This document shows positions 1 to 8,771 of a stretch of 64,000 bases of DNA, in pieces. The translations under genes and the position numbers were made by a program. How positions within the stretch are numbered: the first letter of the stretch is position 1; every line of letters starts with the position of its first letter. Origin of the DNA: Candidatus Endonucleibacter bathymodioli (lineage in GTDB: Bacteria > Pseudomonadota > Gammaproteobacteria > Pseudomonadales > Endozoicomonadaceae); assembly GCA_030674915.1 (NCBI GenBank), contig JASXSV010000009.1:95566-159565 (forward strand), in the 5' to 3' direction. The notes beneath the pieces were generated by a model. The model saw only the letters and a program-made list of their open reading frames with translations. It was not told the DNA's origin and made no database searches.

Positions 1-1835
1 GGCCCTAAAAACATAAAAGAACCGTTAGGGCGATTGGGGTCAGCAAGGCCTGCTCTTGAACGGCGAACAGCATTAGCTATCATAACAACAGCCTCATTTT
101 GTCCTATCACTCGTTTATGTAAACTCTCTTCCATTTTCAGTAACTTGTGACGCTCACCTTCCAACATTTTCGTAACAGGAATGCCTGTCCATCTAGATAC
201 AACCTCAGCAATTTCTTCATCCGTAACCTTATTTCGTATAAGCCGTACTTCAGCCTCATTCTTTTCAGTGCTATGAGTCATCGAGTCAGCCTGAGTCAAC
301 TGCTTTTCCAATTCTGGCAGTCTACCATATTGAATTTCAGACATCCTCGCCAAGTCTCCAGAACGATGAGCGGCATCAAGTTCAATCAATAATCTTTCTT
401 TTTCTTCCCTCAGTTTTTGCGAGCCTTGCCACACGGCCTTTTCAGATTTCCAGATATCATCCAAATCTGCATACTCTTTTTCCAGCTTTGCGACTTGAGT
501 ATCGAGACGGGACAACCGTTCTTTAGACACATTATCTTTTTCTTTTTTTAGGGCCTCCTTCTCAATTTTAAGCTGTATTAATCGCCTATCTAGACGATCC
601 ATCTCCTGAGGTTTGGAATCCATTTCCATACGAATACAACTGGCAGCCTCATCAATCAGGTCTATAGCCTTATCTGGCAACTGGCGATCGGTAATATAGC
701 GCCGAGACAGTTTTACTGCCGCAACAATAGCTGGATCACTAATATCAACAGCATGATGCACCTCATAGCGCTCCTTCAGCCCTCGAAGAATAGCGATGGT
801 ATCTTCTTCTCCAGGCTCATCCACCAGCACTTTTTGAAAACGACGCTCAAGAGCTGCGTCCTTTTCAAAATACTGACGATATTCATCCAGTGTTGTCGCA
901 CCAACACAATGTAATTCACCACGGGCAAGGGCTGGTTTTAACATGTTTCCCGCATCCATTGCACCATCCGCCTTGCCCGCACCCACCATGGTATGAATTT
1001 CATCTATAAAGAGAATAATTTGCCCTTCCTGCTTAGCAAGATCATTAAGAACCGCTTTCAGGCGCTCCTCAAACTCCCCCCTAAACTTAGCTCCAGCAAT
1101 TAACGCTCCCATATCTAGAGAAAGCAGTTTCTTTCTTTTCATCCCCTCCGGCACTTCTCCGTTAACTATTCTCTGCGCCAATCCTTCAACAATAGCCGTT
1201 TTTCCAACACCTGGCGATCCAATTAATACTGGATTATTTTTTGTACGCCTCTGTAAAACCTGAACTGTCCGACGAATTTCCTCGTCTCTCCCTATTACTG
1301 GATCCAATTTTCCCTGTTCAGCCCGCTCCGTAAGGTCAGTAGTGTATTTTGTTAGAGAATTTCTGGAATCTTCTGCATTAGGGTCATTAACAGCTTCCCC
1401 ACCCCTGATATTTTTTATAGCAGTGTCAAGAGCCTTCTTGCTAACACCCTGACCATTCAGTAATTTCCCAAGGTCCCCCTTATCATCCATCATTACCGAA
1501 AGCACAAACTCACTGGAAATAAACTGGTCACCTTCAGTTTGAGCTTTTTTATCTGCCAAATTCAGCAACCTAAGCAAAGCCTGCGAAGGCTGAACATCCC
1601 CAGTTGGATCACTAATAACAGCAAGCCCTTCTAATAGATGGTTCAAGGCTTTGTATAAGACAGCAGTATCAAAACCAACTTGCATTAATAGTGGCTTCAC
1701 CGCCCCACCCCGCTGATCCATCAACGCAAGTAATAAATGAACAGGATCTATTTGGTTGTGATCCTTACCTACCGCAAGAGATTGCGCATCTGCTAACGCA
1801 GACTGAAGCTTACTGGTTAGTCGTTCTGTTCTCAT
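1..1835 (-). CDS. clpB: ATP-dependent disaggregase ClpB (3' end outside window)
   Basis: Hexameric AAA+ chaperone that, with DnaK/DnaJ/GrpE, pulls proteins out of aggregates in the cytoplasm. About 611 codons are present: the N-terminal Clp repeat domain (start [18 protein letters not shown]), the first AAA module with Walker A GSPGVGKT and Walker [10 protein letters not shown], the coiled-coil middle domain (about residues 390-530), and the start of the second module, which runs off the window at SFMFLG. The ATG at 1835 follows a strong GGAGGTGAG Shine-Dalgarno. The frame at the window edge agrees with the frame from the start, so there is no net frameshift. Walker A has Ser where ClpB usually has Glu (GEPGVGKT). 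In most gammaproteobacteria clpB follows pgeF on the same strand; here it is divergent from rluD. A heat-shock-type promoter lies upstream. Confidence 0.96.
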   Translation of the reverse strand, partial: MRTERLTSKLQSALADAQSLAVGKDHNQIDPVHLLLALMDQRGGAVKPLLMQVGFDTAVLYKALNHLLEGLAVISDPTGDVQPSQALLRLLNLADKKAQTEGDQFISSEFVLSVMMDDKGDLGKLLNGQGVSKKALDTAIKNIRGGEAVNDPNAEDSRNSLTKYTTDLTERAEQGKLDPVIGRDEEIRRTVQVLQRRTKNNPVLIGSPGVGKTAIVEGLAQRIVNGEVPEGMKRKKLLSLDMGALIAGAKFRGEFEERLKAVLNDLAKQEGQIILFIDEIHTMVGAGKADGAMDAGNMLKPALARGELHCVGATTLDEYRQYFEKDAALERRFQKVLVDEPGEEDTIAILRGLKERYEVHHAVDISDPAIVAAVKLSRRYITDRQLPDKAIDLIDEAASCIRMEMDSKPQEMDRLDRRLIQLKIEKEALKKEKDNVSKERLSRLDTQVAKLEKEYADLDDIWKSEKAVWQGSQKLREEKERLLIELDAAHRSGDLARMSEIQYGRLPELEKQLTQADSMTHSTEKNEAEVRLIRNKVTDEEIAEVVSRWTGIPVTKMLEGERHKLLKMEESLHKRVIGQNEAVVMIANAVRRSRAGLADPNRPNGSFMFLG

Positions 1836-1904
1836 CACCTCACCTCCTACTACCTTATCCTTGTTGCCTAAATTCCTACAAAACATAAACTGTTTACAAT
1901 TTTA

Positions 1905-1932
1905 ATATGACGGTAAATATAGCCTTTTCAAG
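1905..1932 (-). promoter_or_regulatory. Probable sigma32 (heat-shock) promoter of clpB
   Basis: On the minus strand a perfect CTTGAAA (1932-1926) is followed after 13 bp by CGTCATAT (1912-1905), matching 6 of the 8 positions of the sigma32 -10 consensus CCCCATNT. It lies about 70 bp upstream of the clpB start. clpB is a classical sigma32 target, so position and sequence agree. Confidence 0.6.
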
Positions 1933-2198
1933 CATTATCTAGATTTTATTCATTTATTTATGCGCCCATTAGCACCTCACCCAGGTATGACGTCTAGATG
2001 CTCACAAAACTGCAAATACAGGTAGGATAGAGAGAAATGGGTTGCAACCAAGAACAATCCCGCTCCTTCAATGGGAATTGGTATATATCCAAAGGGTTTG
2101 GCTATGCAGGTAGGTGAAGAGAGCGCATAGTCAACATCTCTGCATCTTTAAGTAATGGTGGTATATACTGATATTACTTGTTTTTTGGGATGTGCCAT
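1933..2198. other. Intergenic region between divergent clpB and rluD
   Basis: It must hold the rluD-pgeF promoter and is also one inferred breakpoint of the local inversion. I see no recognisable IS end, RNA gene or long repeat here. Confidence 0.4.
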
Positions 2199-3164
2199 AT
2201 GGGTGAAATTATTCAGCAGACTAGCGTTGTACCTGAAGATTTTGGTGGTCGGCGGTTTGACCAAATAGCTGTGGACTCTTTCCCAGATTTCTCAAGATCA
2301 AAACTTCAGGCTTGGATCAAGCTGGGGGTTTTACAAGTGGATGGAAAATCATGCAAGCCGAAAGATAGGCTTGTTGGTGGGGAGCGCCTTTGTTTAAATG
2401 TTGAAATTGAGGAGCGTAAACGCTGGGGTCAGGAATATATTCCCTTGGATATTGTTTATGAAGATGAAGATATTCTTGTTATTAATAAATCCTCTGGGCT
2501 AGTAGTGCATCCTGCGGCAGGCAATTATTCTGGCACTCTGCTGAATGGGTTGTTATATCACTGCCATAAATTGGCATCATTACCACGGGCTGGTATTGTT
2601 CATCGGCTGGATAAAGATACAAGTGGCCTAATGGTCGTGGCCAAAACCTTAGCAGCCCATACTGATCTGGTGACACAGCTTCAAGAACGTTCTATAGATA
2701 GAGAATATGAAGCGGTGGCGCAAGGCGTTATGACCGGAGGCGGAGTGGTAAATCAGCCTATAGGTCGTCATAGAGTGCACCGCATAAAAAATGCGGTTGT
2801 TTCCAGTGGTAAACAATCTATTACCCATTATCGTGTTATAAAACGCTATAGGGCCCACACGCATGTACGACTCAAGCTTGAAACAGGGCGGACTCATCAG
2901 ATCAGGGTACATATGGCCCATATTTGTTATCCGTTGGTGGGGGATCAATTATATGGTGGTGGATTAAAACTGCCCAAGGCCTGTGAGTTTGAGTTAAAGG
3001 AACAGCTGCAAAAGTTTCGTAGACAGGCACTGCATGCCAGGAGGTTAGGTTTGATTCATCCGGTTAATAATGAGTTTATAGAATGGCAAGCCCCTTTGCC
3101 GGATGATTTTCAACATCTCCTAGAAGCACTCTCTGGTGATCAGGAAAATAAAAATGAGGTATAA
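2199..3164 (+). CDS. rluD: 23S rRNA pseudouridine synthase RluD
   Basis: Makes pseudouridines in helix 69 of 23S rRNA (positions 1911, 1915 and 1917 in E. coli), needed for normal ribosome assembly. An N-terminal S4 RNA-binding domain (about residues 10-75) is followed by the RluA-type catalytic domain. The HRLDKDTSG motif holds the catalytic Asp (about residue 138), and GRTHQIRVHMA follows at about residue 225. The length (about 321 aa) is normal. I take the ATG at 2199 because it gives the usual N-terminus; ATG 2190 and TTG 2178 are in frame upstream. It overlaps pgeF by 11 bp, so the two are probably cotranscribed. Confidence 0.95.
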   Translation: MGEIIQQTSVVPEDFGGRRFDQIAVDSFPDFSRSKLQAWIKLGVLQVDGKSCKPKDRLVGGERLCLNVEIEERKRWGQEYIPLDIVYEDEDILVINKSSGLVVHPAAGNYSGTLLNGLLYHCHKLASLPRAGIVHRLDKDTSGLMVVAKTLAAHTDLVTQLQERSIDREYEAVAQGVMTGGGVVNQPIGRHRVHRIKNAVVSSGKQSITHYRVIKRYRAHTHVRLKLETGRTHQIRVHMAHICYPLVGDQLYGGGLKLPKACEFELKEQLQKFRRQALHARRLGLIHPVNNEFIEWQAPLPDDFQHLLEALSGDQENKNEV

Positions 3165-3921
3165 TGTGCAAAATGCTGATCGCTATGTTTCAGCTAGCTG
3201 GCCAGCACCAGATAATATTTGTGCTGTCACGACAACCAGACATGGAGGTGTGAGTGCGGTGGGAGATGGTTATGGTAGCTTGAACCTGAGCCTGACTTCT
3301 GGTGATAACTCTGAGCTGGTTAAAGTTAATCGTCAGCGGGTTGCTAACGACTGTGGCTGGTCTTATCCACCAGTGTATTTAAAACAGGTGCACGGAACGC
3401 ATGTTGTCGATGCTGCAGAGTGTGGTGACGAACCAGAAGCTGATGCCTCTATATCAAGACTGCAAGGTATGCCCGCAATGGTTATGACGGCAGATTGTTT
3501 GCCCGTTTTGTTTTGCAATGATCGTGGTAGTTGTGTTGCTGCAGCTCATGCAGGATGGAAAGGATTACTTGCGGGCGTGTTGGAAAATACTGTCTCCTCC
3601 ATGGATTGCTACCCATTAGAGCTAATGGCCTGGTTGGGGCCGGCAATAAGTCAACCTTGTTTTGAGGTTGGCTCTGAAGTGCGTGATGCATTTGTAGATG
3701 CAAACAACGAAGCTGAAAAAGGATTTATTCTGGGAAATGAAGATCGTTGGCTGGCAGATCTTTATTTATTGGCGCGGCAGAGGCTTTACTCTACAGGCAT
3801 TACTCGTGTTTATGGTGGTAATTTTTGTACATTCACACAAGACAAGCTGTTTTTTTCTTATCGCAGGGATGGTAAGGCCAGTGGAAGAATGGCTTCTACT
3901 ATATGGATGAAAGAAAGTTGA
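3154..3921 (+). CDS. pgeF: PgeF/YfiH family protein (purine nucleoside phosphorylase-like, DUF152)
   Basis: Member of the YfiH/YlmD/LACC1 fold family. E. coli PgeF (YfiH) removes misincorporated L-Ser from UDP-MurNAc precursors; relatives act on purine nucleosides. The family Cys/His residues are present in TADCLPVLF, AAAHAGWKG and GPAISQPCFEVG. The start chosen is ATG 3154, preceded by CAGGA at 3141; an in-frame GTG at 3136 lies further into rluD. The length (255 aa) is typical. The start overlaps the end of rluD, the usual pairing in gammaproteobacteria. The peptidoglycan-editing role is inferred from the family. Confidence 0.9.
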   Translation: MRYNVQNADRYVSASWPAPDNICAVTTTRHGGVSAVGDGYGSLNLSLTSGDNSELVKVNRQRVANDCGWSYPPVYLKQVHGTHVVDAAECGDEPEADASISRLQGMPAMVMTADCLPVLFCNDRGSCVAAAHAGWKGLLAGVLENTVSSMDCYPLELMAWLGPAISQPCFEVGSEVRDAFVDANNEAEKGFILGNEDRWLADLYLLARQRLYSTGITRVYGGNFCTFTQDKLFFSYRRDGKASGRMASTIWMKES

Positions 3922-4542
3922 TTCTTTCCTTTAGTCAAATTATTATGGATTCTATTGTTCAAATAGTTAATTAGTGTTCTTGTATCGTGTTCAAGTGTTT
4001 CCTATATCTCCACAATAACTAACACACTTACCAGATAAAAACTCAATCTAACTATCGCAGCAATCCATTAGTATTCTCATGAAATCCACGTTATCATGGT
4101 TGATTATTTCTACTTAAGAGAAAACTGTTATTTACATTAACTTATTTGTTATGTGTGAAATATACAATAGGTATATAATATTTAGATAACACAATAAAAA
4201 TAACAATAAAGTAACTAGGTTTTTGTTTTTATAAGCAATCAAACATATAAAGGTACTCTGAAAAATACGAATACTTACACAATCCTTAATGTTCACTTTT
4301 GGCAAAGAAGAAACTCATGCAAAGGGATAACTCACATTAGATAAGTGACCGCTTCAGTATGTTTGTCATGCCGCCTTGGAGCAATATAATAATAGTGTAA
4401 AGGTATACGTCAATTTAAATTAATAGTAATACATACCATGCTATTTACTTTAATATTTGAGTTTGCAGGGTACTTTTTATATATTTTCAGTTTATGAAAC
4501 AAAAGCAGTGGCTATTATAAATATTAAAACGAGGCATCCATA
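3922..4542. other. AT-rich gene-free spacer before the amidase gene
   Basis: About 620 bp with no credible ORF. It contains a short IS30-type end remnant on the minus strand (4001-4050) and must carry the promoter of the amidase-like gene. The rest shows no structure I can name. Confidence 0.5.
4001..4050 (-). pseudogene. IS30-family 3'-end scrap
   Basis: Read on the minus strand, this 50-bp stretch is nearly identical to the ends of the IS30-type remnants at 7189-7237 and 25539-25587 (shared core AAGTGTGTTAGTTATTGT). In those copies it encodes and follows the last residues of the transposase. It is inverted relative to the copy at 6890-7240, so the amidase gene lies between inverted scraps. 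Confidence 0.55.
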
Positions 4543-6435
4543 ATGAATAGACTTAATAAAGAACCTACGCCGCTACTATCTTTTCACCAAGATCCTAATG
4601 CTGCTGGTTGCGATAAGAAAGCATCAAAGGTCGCTAAGAAGGCATTTAAGAATTATCAGAAGGCATGTAAGACATCACACCCACAGAATCATTATGCTGA
4701 TGGAAAAGCAAATAAGGGTATCTTTTTAAGAATTCAACGTAGTTTAGCTGAACGCAGTGTAATTGTAGCATCGTTTTTTCGGAGATTAGTAGGGCTCAAT
4801 AAGGTTAAGGGCGTGCAATATACAGATAACATCAAAGAGACAAACAACATCAAGCCTAGCGCAAGTGCTAGCATGACGAAAACAGATTATATGGCTAAGC
4901 TGATGGAGATCATAAATAAGACATCATCAGAGAAAAAACATCACCTTGATCGTACTGCTGACGATTGGAAAGGATTCACAGGGGATGATATTAAGCAAGG
5001 TATTGCTAATCATATCAAAAAAAATCCTCAAAATGAATCAGCTATTGGTGATATGTTTGAAGATTTCATACTATCCGATGATAGCGATACCAGCCCCCCA
5101 AATGATAATAACGATAAACTCCCCGTCAGTGTCAAAGCTGAGTTTAACTTAAAGGGAAGATCCGCTTCTCATGGACTCAAAGGTAAATGTGAACCTCAAA
5201 CAGAAACAACTGAGTTCCTAAAAGGATTATTACCAGATGGTAAAACATCGCTTAACTTGGTTGGAATCAATTCGCAGCACGCGCTAGGAGCAGGGGCATC
5301 AGGCATTGCTACTAAAGGACCTAATACTGCCAATGCTTATAGACCAGATACCGCACAACCAGGAGGCTCCAGCACTGCTGCTAAAGACTGCATTCCCGGT
5401 GGCTCGTCATCAGGCGGTACCACTAGCGTCGCCACAGGAGCTGTTGTAACAGCCGTAGGTAGTGATGGCGGTGGATCCGGACGCATCTGCCCAGGACTCC
5501 AAGGCTGCGTAGGACTATCAACAGGTGCTGGATATTTTAATACAACAAACTCGTCTTATCAGAATCCTGACACACTTGTTAGTCCTGCTATTATTAGCCG
5601 TAACATACAAGATAATGCTCAAACATCATTAGACCTTATTCCTGAAGATACTATTAAATGTTTTGATCATTCAAAAATTGGCGTGTATATAGATCAAGAC
5701 TCTCTTAATATCGCAAAAGCTGGTGGAGGTGACGGAAAAGAAATTAGTGCTAGGTGTCAGAGCTTATTTGAGTCATGGCAGAAAGAATTCCGCCCTCAGG
5801 AAAATGAAAGTCACAGCCTAAGCCTTCATCAGCTCGGTGAGCATCCATCCAACGCACGAAATATAGCCAGCAGCCATATAACCATCTTCGGTACTGAAGA
5901 AAAAAATGCGTTTAATGACTTGAGTCCAGAGCAGAGAGCAGGGGCAGACGATGAACTTAGATTGAATCTTGCTATGGTTAAAACCACCTCCAAAAGGTCA
6001 CTAGCTACCGCACAAAACAATAGAGTGGCTTTTCAAAACCACCTAAAATTTCTTTATGAGGAAAAAGGTATTGGTGTAATCTGCATGCCTACTACCTTGC
6101 GAACGGCTCGTGGAATTTTACCTGGAGAAAGAGAATCAGGTCTTGCCGATCTTAGAGGATCTTTAGAATACAGTCAGTTTACCAATTTAGCCAACTTAGC
6201 TAGTACTGCAGCAATTACTGTGCCAGCTGGAGTTGACAAAAATGGGATGCCAATAGGATTTATGTTAATGAGCACAACTCCAGAGATTGGGCCTAACGAA
6301 CTTCTCCTTCTTGGCGCTGAGTTCCAAAATATCACCAGAAATGATGAGCAATTTAATACACCAGAACCTACTATTAGTGTGTATGAAGATATAAAAACTG
6401 CTCACGATGCACGCTTAAAAAGACATCATGGATAG
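4543..6435 (+). CDS. Amidase-signature family protein with long N-terminal extension
   Basis: Probable amide hydrolase using a Ser-cisSer-Lys triad. The amidase domain runs from about residue 190 to the end: PVSVKAEFNLKG holds the candidate catalytic Lys198, PGGSSSGG (residues 285-292) the cis-Ser, and SDGGGSGR the nucleophile Ser312. The usual VKD has become VKA. The C-terminal part keeps the ITVPAG...MPIGFMLM element. Residues 1-190 match nothing I recognise; they are Lys-rich at first, then acidic and Ser-rich, with no signal peptide. At 630 aa it is well above the usual 450-500. It stands alone with its own terminator, between inverted IS30 scraps, which suggests acquired DNA. The substrate is unknown. 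A secreted effector role is possible but inferred only from the extension and context. Confidence 0.8.
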   Translation: MNRLNKEPTPLLSFHQDPNAAGCDKKASKVAKKAFKNYQKACKTSHPQNHYADGKANKGIFLRIQRSLAERSVIVASFFRRLVGLNKVKGVQYTDNIKETNNIKPSASASMTKTDYMAKLMEIINKTSSEKKHHLDRTADDWKGFTGDDIKQGIANHIKKNPQNESAIGDMFEDFILSDDSDTSPPNDNNDKLPVSVKAEFNLKGRSASHGLKGKCEPQTETTEFLKGLLPDGKTSLNLVGINSQHALGAGASGIATKGPNTANAYRPDTAQPGGSSTAAKDCIPGGSSSGGTTSVATGAVVTAVGSDGGGSGRICPGLQGCVGLSTGAGYFNTTNSSYQNPDTLVSPAIISRNIQDNAQTSLDLIPEDTIKCFDHSKIGVYIDQDSLNIAKAGGGDGKEISARCQSLFESWQKEFRPQENESHSLSLHQLGEHPSNARNIASSHITIFGTEEKNAFNDLSPEQRAGADDELRLNLAMVKTTSKRSLATAQNNRVAFQNHLKFLYEEKGIGVICMPTTLRTARGILPGERESGLADLRGSLEYSQFTNLANLASTAAITVPAGVDKNGMPIGFMLMSTTPEIGPNELLLLGAEFQNITRNDEQFNTPEPTISVYEDIKTAHDARLKRHHG

Positions 6436-6458
6436 AAATAACTTTTGGTGAATGCTAT

Positions 6459-6489
6459 AAAAAACGCAAGCATATAGCTTGTGTTTTTT
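6459..6489 (+). terminator. Rho-independent terminator after the amidase gene
   Basis: An 8-bp stem (ACGCAAGC / GCTTGTGT, one G-T pair) around the loop ATATA, followed by a T run and preceded by an A run, 24 bp after the stop codon. The A/T tracts could make it work in both directions. Confidence 0.7.
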
Positions 6490-6889
6490 ATTTATATATA
6501 AAGGTGCCAATTATATTTACAACTCCAACAAACCGATCTCCCAAGTGCTGAAACACTGTCATCCTTTGGTCTTATGGCGCAAAGAAAACTCATCACAGCA
6601 GCCTGCACCGGCGTAAGACAGCAACCAAGCTTATATAAGCACTCAGTCGGCAGACAAAGCCACAACTTGGCCTAGACTGCACACCCGAGAATTGCAGGGC
6701 CCATGCAACTTGAGTCTTATAATGGAAATTAGCTACTTGGCCACTATCATCTAATCAAAAGAACAATGATTCCTCCTTATCCAGCACAAAGTACACATTA
6801 TCAACAGCTGAGGCTGAAGTCTGTTTAATTCCTGATCGTGTGGATATCAATGAACGCCATGACTCTATGGATACAAGACAAAAAAATCA
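6490..6889. other. Gene-free spacer
   Basis: About 400 bp without a credible ORF. It may include further, unrecognisable parts of the IS30-type remnant that follows. Confidence 0.4.
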
Positions 6890-7240
6890 GTGAACCAGAC
6901 CATCAAAAAGATGTTACGACCTTACCATAGCAACTGTATGACCATTACGTTTACTAACAGTGGCGAGTTCTCCGTCCATGCAAGTATCTCTCAATAATTA
7001 GGCTGTAAGGCATATTTTGCTAAACCATACCACTCATGGCAACGTGGATTTAACGAGGATACTAATGGCCTGTGGCGGCGATTACTCCCAAAGGAAATGA
7101 AGAGTGGTGACATGCCGAAAAATAAAATTGATGAAACTCAATGTTTAATCAACATACGGCCACGAAAAGCCTTAAACTACCATAGTTTTATTGAGTTTTT
7201 ACCGGTAAGTGTGTTTAGTTATTGTCGAATATCTAGATTT
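6890..7240 (+). pseudogene. Decayed IS30-family transposase (C-terminal part)
   Basis: The translation, across stops, shows the IS30 DDE core: ITFTNSGEF (normally ITFDNGKEF), then YFAKPYHSWQRGFNED with NGL, and INIRPRKAL near the end. These match the intact IS30-type transposase at 13549-14508 motif by motif but clearly not as the same element. An in-frame stop after the SISQ segment and loss of the N-terminus make it non-functional. The last 50 bp are the end sequence repeated at 4001, 25539 and 29618. Confidence 0.75.
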
Positions 7241-7327
7241 CACCAGAATCAGATCGGATTTGTTGCGTTATTATGAGGCACCAAAACACAACTCTCTTTT
7301 CCTTTTTCAGCGGACTGTGAGTAGAAT

Positions 7328-7393
7328 AGTAGGTATACTCGATATCTCTGGGTAGAATACAGTAGGTATACTCGATATCTCTGGGTAGAATAC
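7328..7393 (+). repeat. Two perfect 33-bp tandem copies
   Basis: Units 7328-7360 and 7361-7393 are identical, and the preceding 7 bp (GTAGAAT) echo the unit's end. The unit begins AGTAGGTATACTCGATATCT. It lies about 190 bp upstream of bamD; any effect on bamD expression is unknown. Confidence 0.9.
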
Positions 7394-7586
7394 AAGTTCT
7401 GGAAGTTTACCATACAGGCAACTCCTAGGAGGCATCACTCTTTATTTGCTACAATACCAGCTTATAAGGCAGACTATGTGACTAGCTCAAGAGCAACACC
7501 CAAAGACTCTAAATAAAGCTGTTACTTTTAATGCTTATAGACGGTGTTTTCCATTGTATACTGACGGATAAAAAGCGATCAAAGCC

Positions 7587-8510
7587 ATGACCACACTGAA
7601 AACCGACCTAACATGTCTGCTACCCTTGCTATTTAGCGCACTTATTATTACTGGCTGCGCCTCAAAAGGGGATAAGGACAATCTGCCAGAATCTCTATCT
7701 GAAACAGAAATTTATAAGATAGCCAATAGCTTGCTCAATAAAGACAACTATTCTGAAGCTATAAAACACCTCAGAATCCTGGAGTCTCGCTACCCTTTCG
7801 GAGTATTTGCAGAGCAAGCTCAACTGGAGATTATCTATGCTTACTTCATGAATGATGAATTGGACGCATCCAAGGCCGCAGCCGATCGTTTTATTCGATT
7901 AAACCCTCAGCACCAAAATACTGATTATGCCTATTATATCAAAGGCCTTGCCTCCAATACAGCCTCTATAGGCATTCTTGAACGCTATATACCACTAGAT
8001 ATGACCCGCAGAGACCCTGGGCAGGCCACTCAATCTTTTAATGAATTTGCCGAACTACTTACCCTCTACCCTGACAGTAAATATGCACCAGATGCTCGCC
8101 AACGTATGATTGCGTTGCATAATCGATTAGCAGCCTATGAGATTCACGCAGCTAACTACAATCTCAAGCGTAAAGCTTTTGTAGCTGCAATCATGCGGGG
8201 ACAATATGTCATCGAGAACATGCAAGAGACACCATCTATGCCGGAAGCCCTAGCTATAATGGTAGAAGGGTATCAGCATCTTGGTTTGACAGAGCCTGCC
8301 GACTCTGCACTGAAAGTGCTTAAACTGAATTACCCAGATCATCCATCACTGGATAAAGAAGGTAATTTTATTGGCTACAAGGTATTTAATGATACCAATC
8401 CTTCAATTCTTAGCACCTTGACCTTCGGCCTGTTAGGTGGTTCTGACAGTAAAATATTCAGGATGAAACTACAGCAAGAACACACGATAAAACCTCAACC
8501 TTCTCAATAA
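7587..8510 (+). CDS. bamD: Outer membrane assembly lipoprotein BamD
   Basis: Essential lipoprotein of the BAM complex that, with BamA, inserts beta-barrel proteins in the outer membrane. The N-terminus is a lipoprotein signal peptide (LLPLLFSALIITGC) with lipobox ITGC and Cys24 as lipidated residue. TPR repeats follow, with the family segment HLRILESRYPFGVFAEQAQL. At 307 aa it is longer than E. coli BamD (245 aa), with an extra C-terminal stretch after residue 250. It is usually divergent from rluD; here it lies downstream of pgeF on the same strand, separated by the amidase gene and IS debris. Confidence 0.93.
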   Translation: MTTLKTDLTCLLPLLFSALIITGCASKGDKDNLPESLSETEIYKIANSLLNKDNYSEAIKHLRILESRYPFGVFAEQAQLEIIYAYFMNDELDASKAAADRFIRLNPQHQNTDYAYYIKGLASNTASIGILERYIPLDMTRRDPGQATQSFNEFAELLTLYPDSKYAPDARQRMIALHNRLAAYEIHAANYNLKRKAFVAAIMRGQYVIENMQETPSMPEALAIMVEGYQHLGLTEPADSALKVLKLNYPDHPSLDKEGNFIGYKVFNDTNPSILSTLTFGLLGGSDSKIFRMKLQQEHTIKPQPSQ

Positions 8511-8567
8511 ATAAATCATGGTTATCGGTATAGCCTATGGGCAACATTTGGAGCCTCTACCAACATC

Positions 8568-8771
8568 ATGAAAATAAAATGCCCCTATTGCTCCAAGGAA
8601 AATGACTGGAGTTCAGACAATCCATTTCGCCCCTTTTGCTCAGAACGCTGTAAACTCATTGATTTCGGCGCCTGGGCTAAGGAAGAACATATTATATCCG
8701 GAAATTCAGAGATTGATGACCACATGTCAGAGGATAATAACTCCAGACCCTTCAAACCACCAGATTCATAA
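8568..8771 (+). CDS. yacG: DNA gyrase inhibitor YacG (zinc protein)
   Basis: Small zinc-binding protein that binds GyrB and inhibits gyrase in E. coli. The Cys4 site is seen as KCPYCSKEN near the N-terminus and FCSERCKLIDFGAWA at residues 28-42, followed by the usual acidic tail (67 aa in all). It begins 57 bp after bamD, so it may share its transcript, an unusual pairing: yacG more often sits with coaE and pilD. Its last 20 bp overlap the end of the convergent gene at 8752. Confidence 0.93.
   Translation: MKIKCPYCSKENDWSSDNPFRPFCSERCKLIDFGAWAKEEHIISGNSEIDDHMSEDNNSRPFKPPDS

Noticed and set aside
147-392. 81-codon ORF and other + strand ORFs within clpB
   Set aside because: They lie antisense within a clear ClpB reading frame and have no ribosome binding site.
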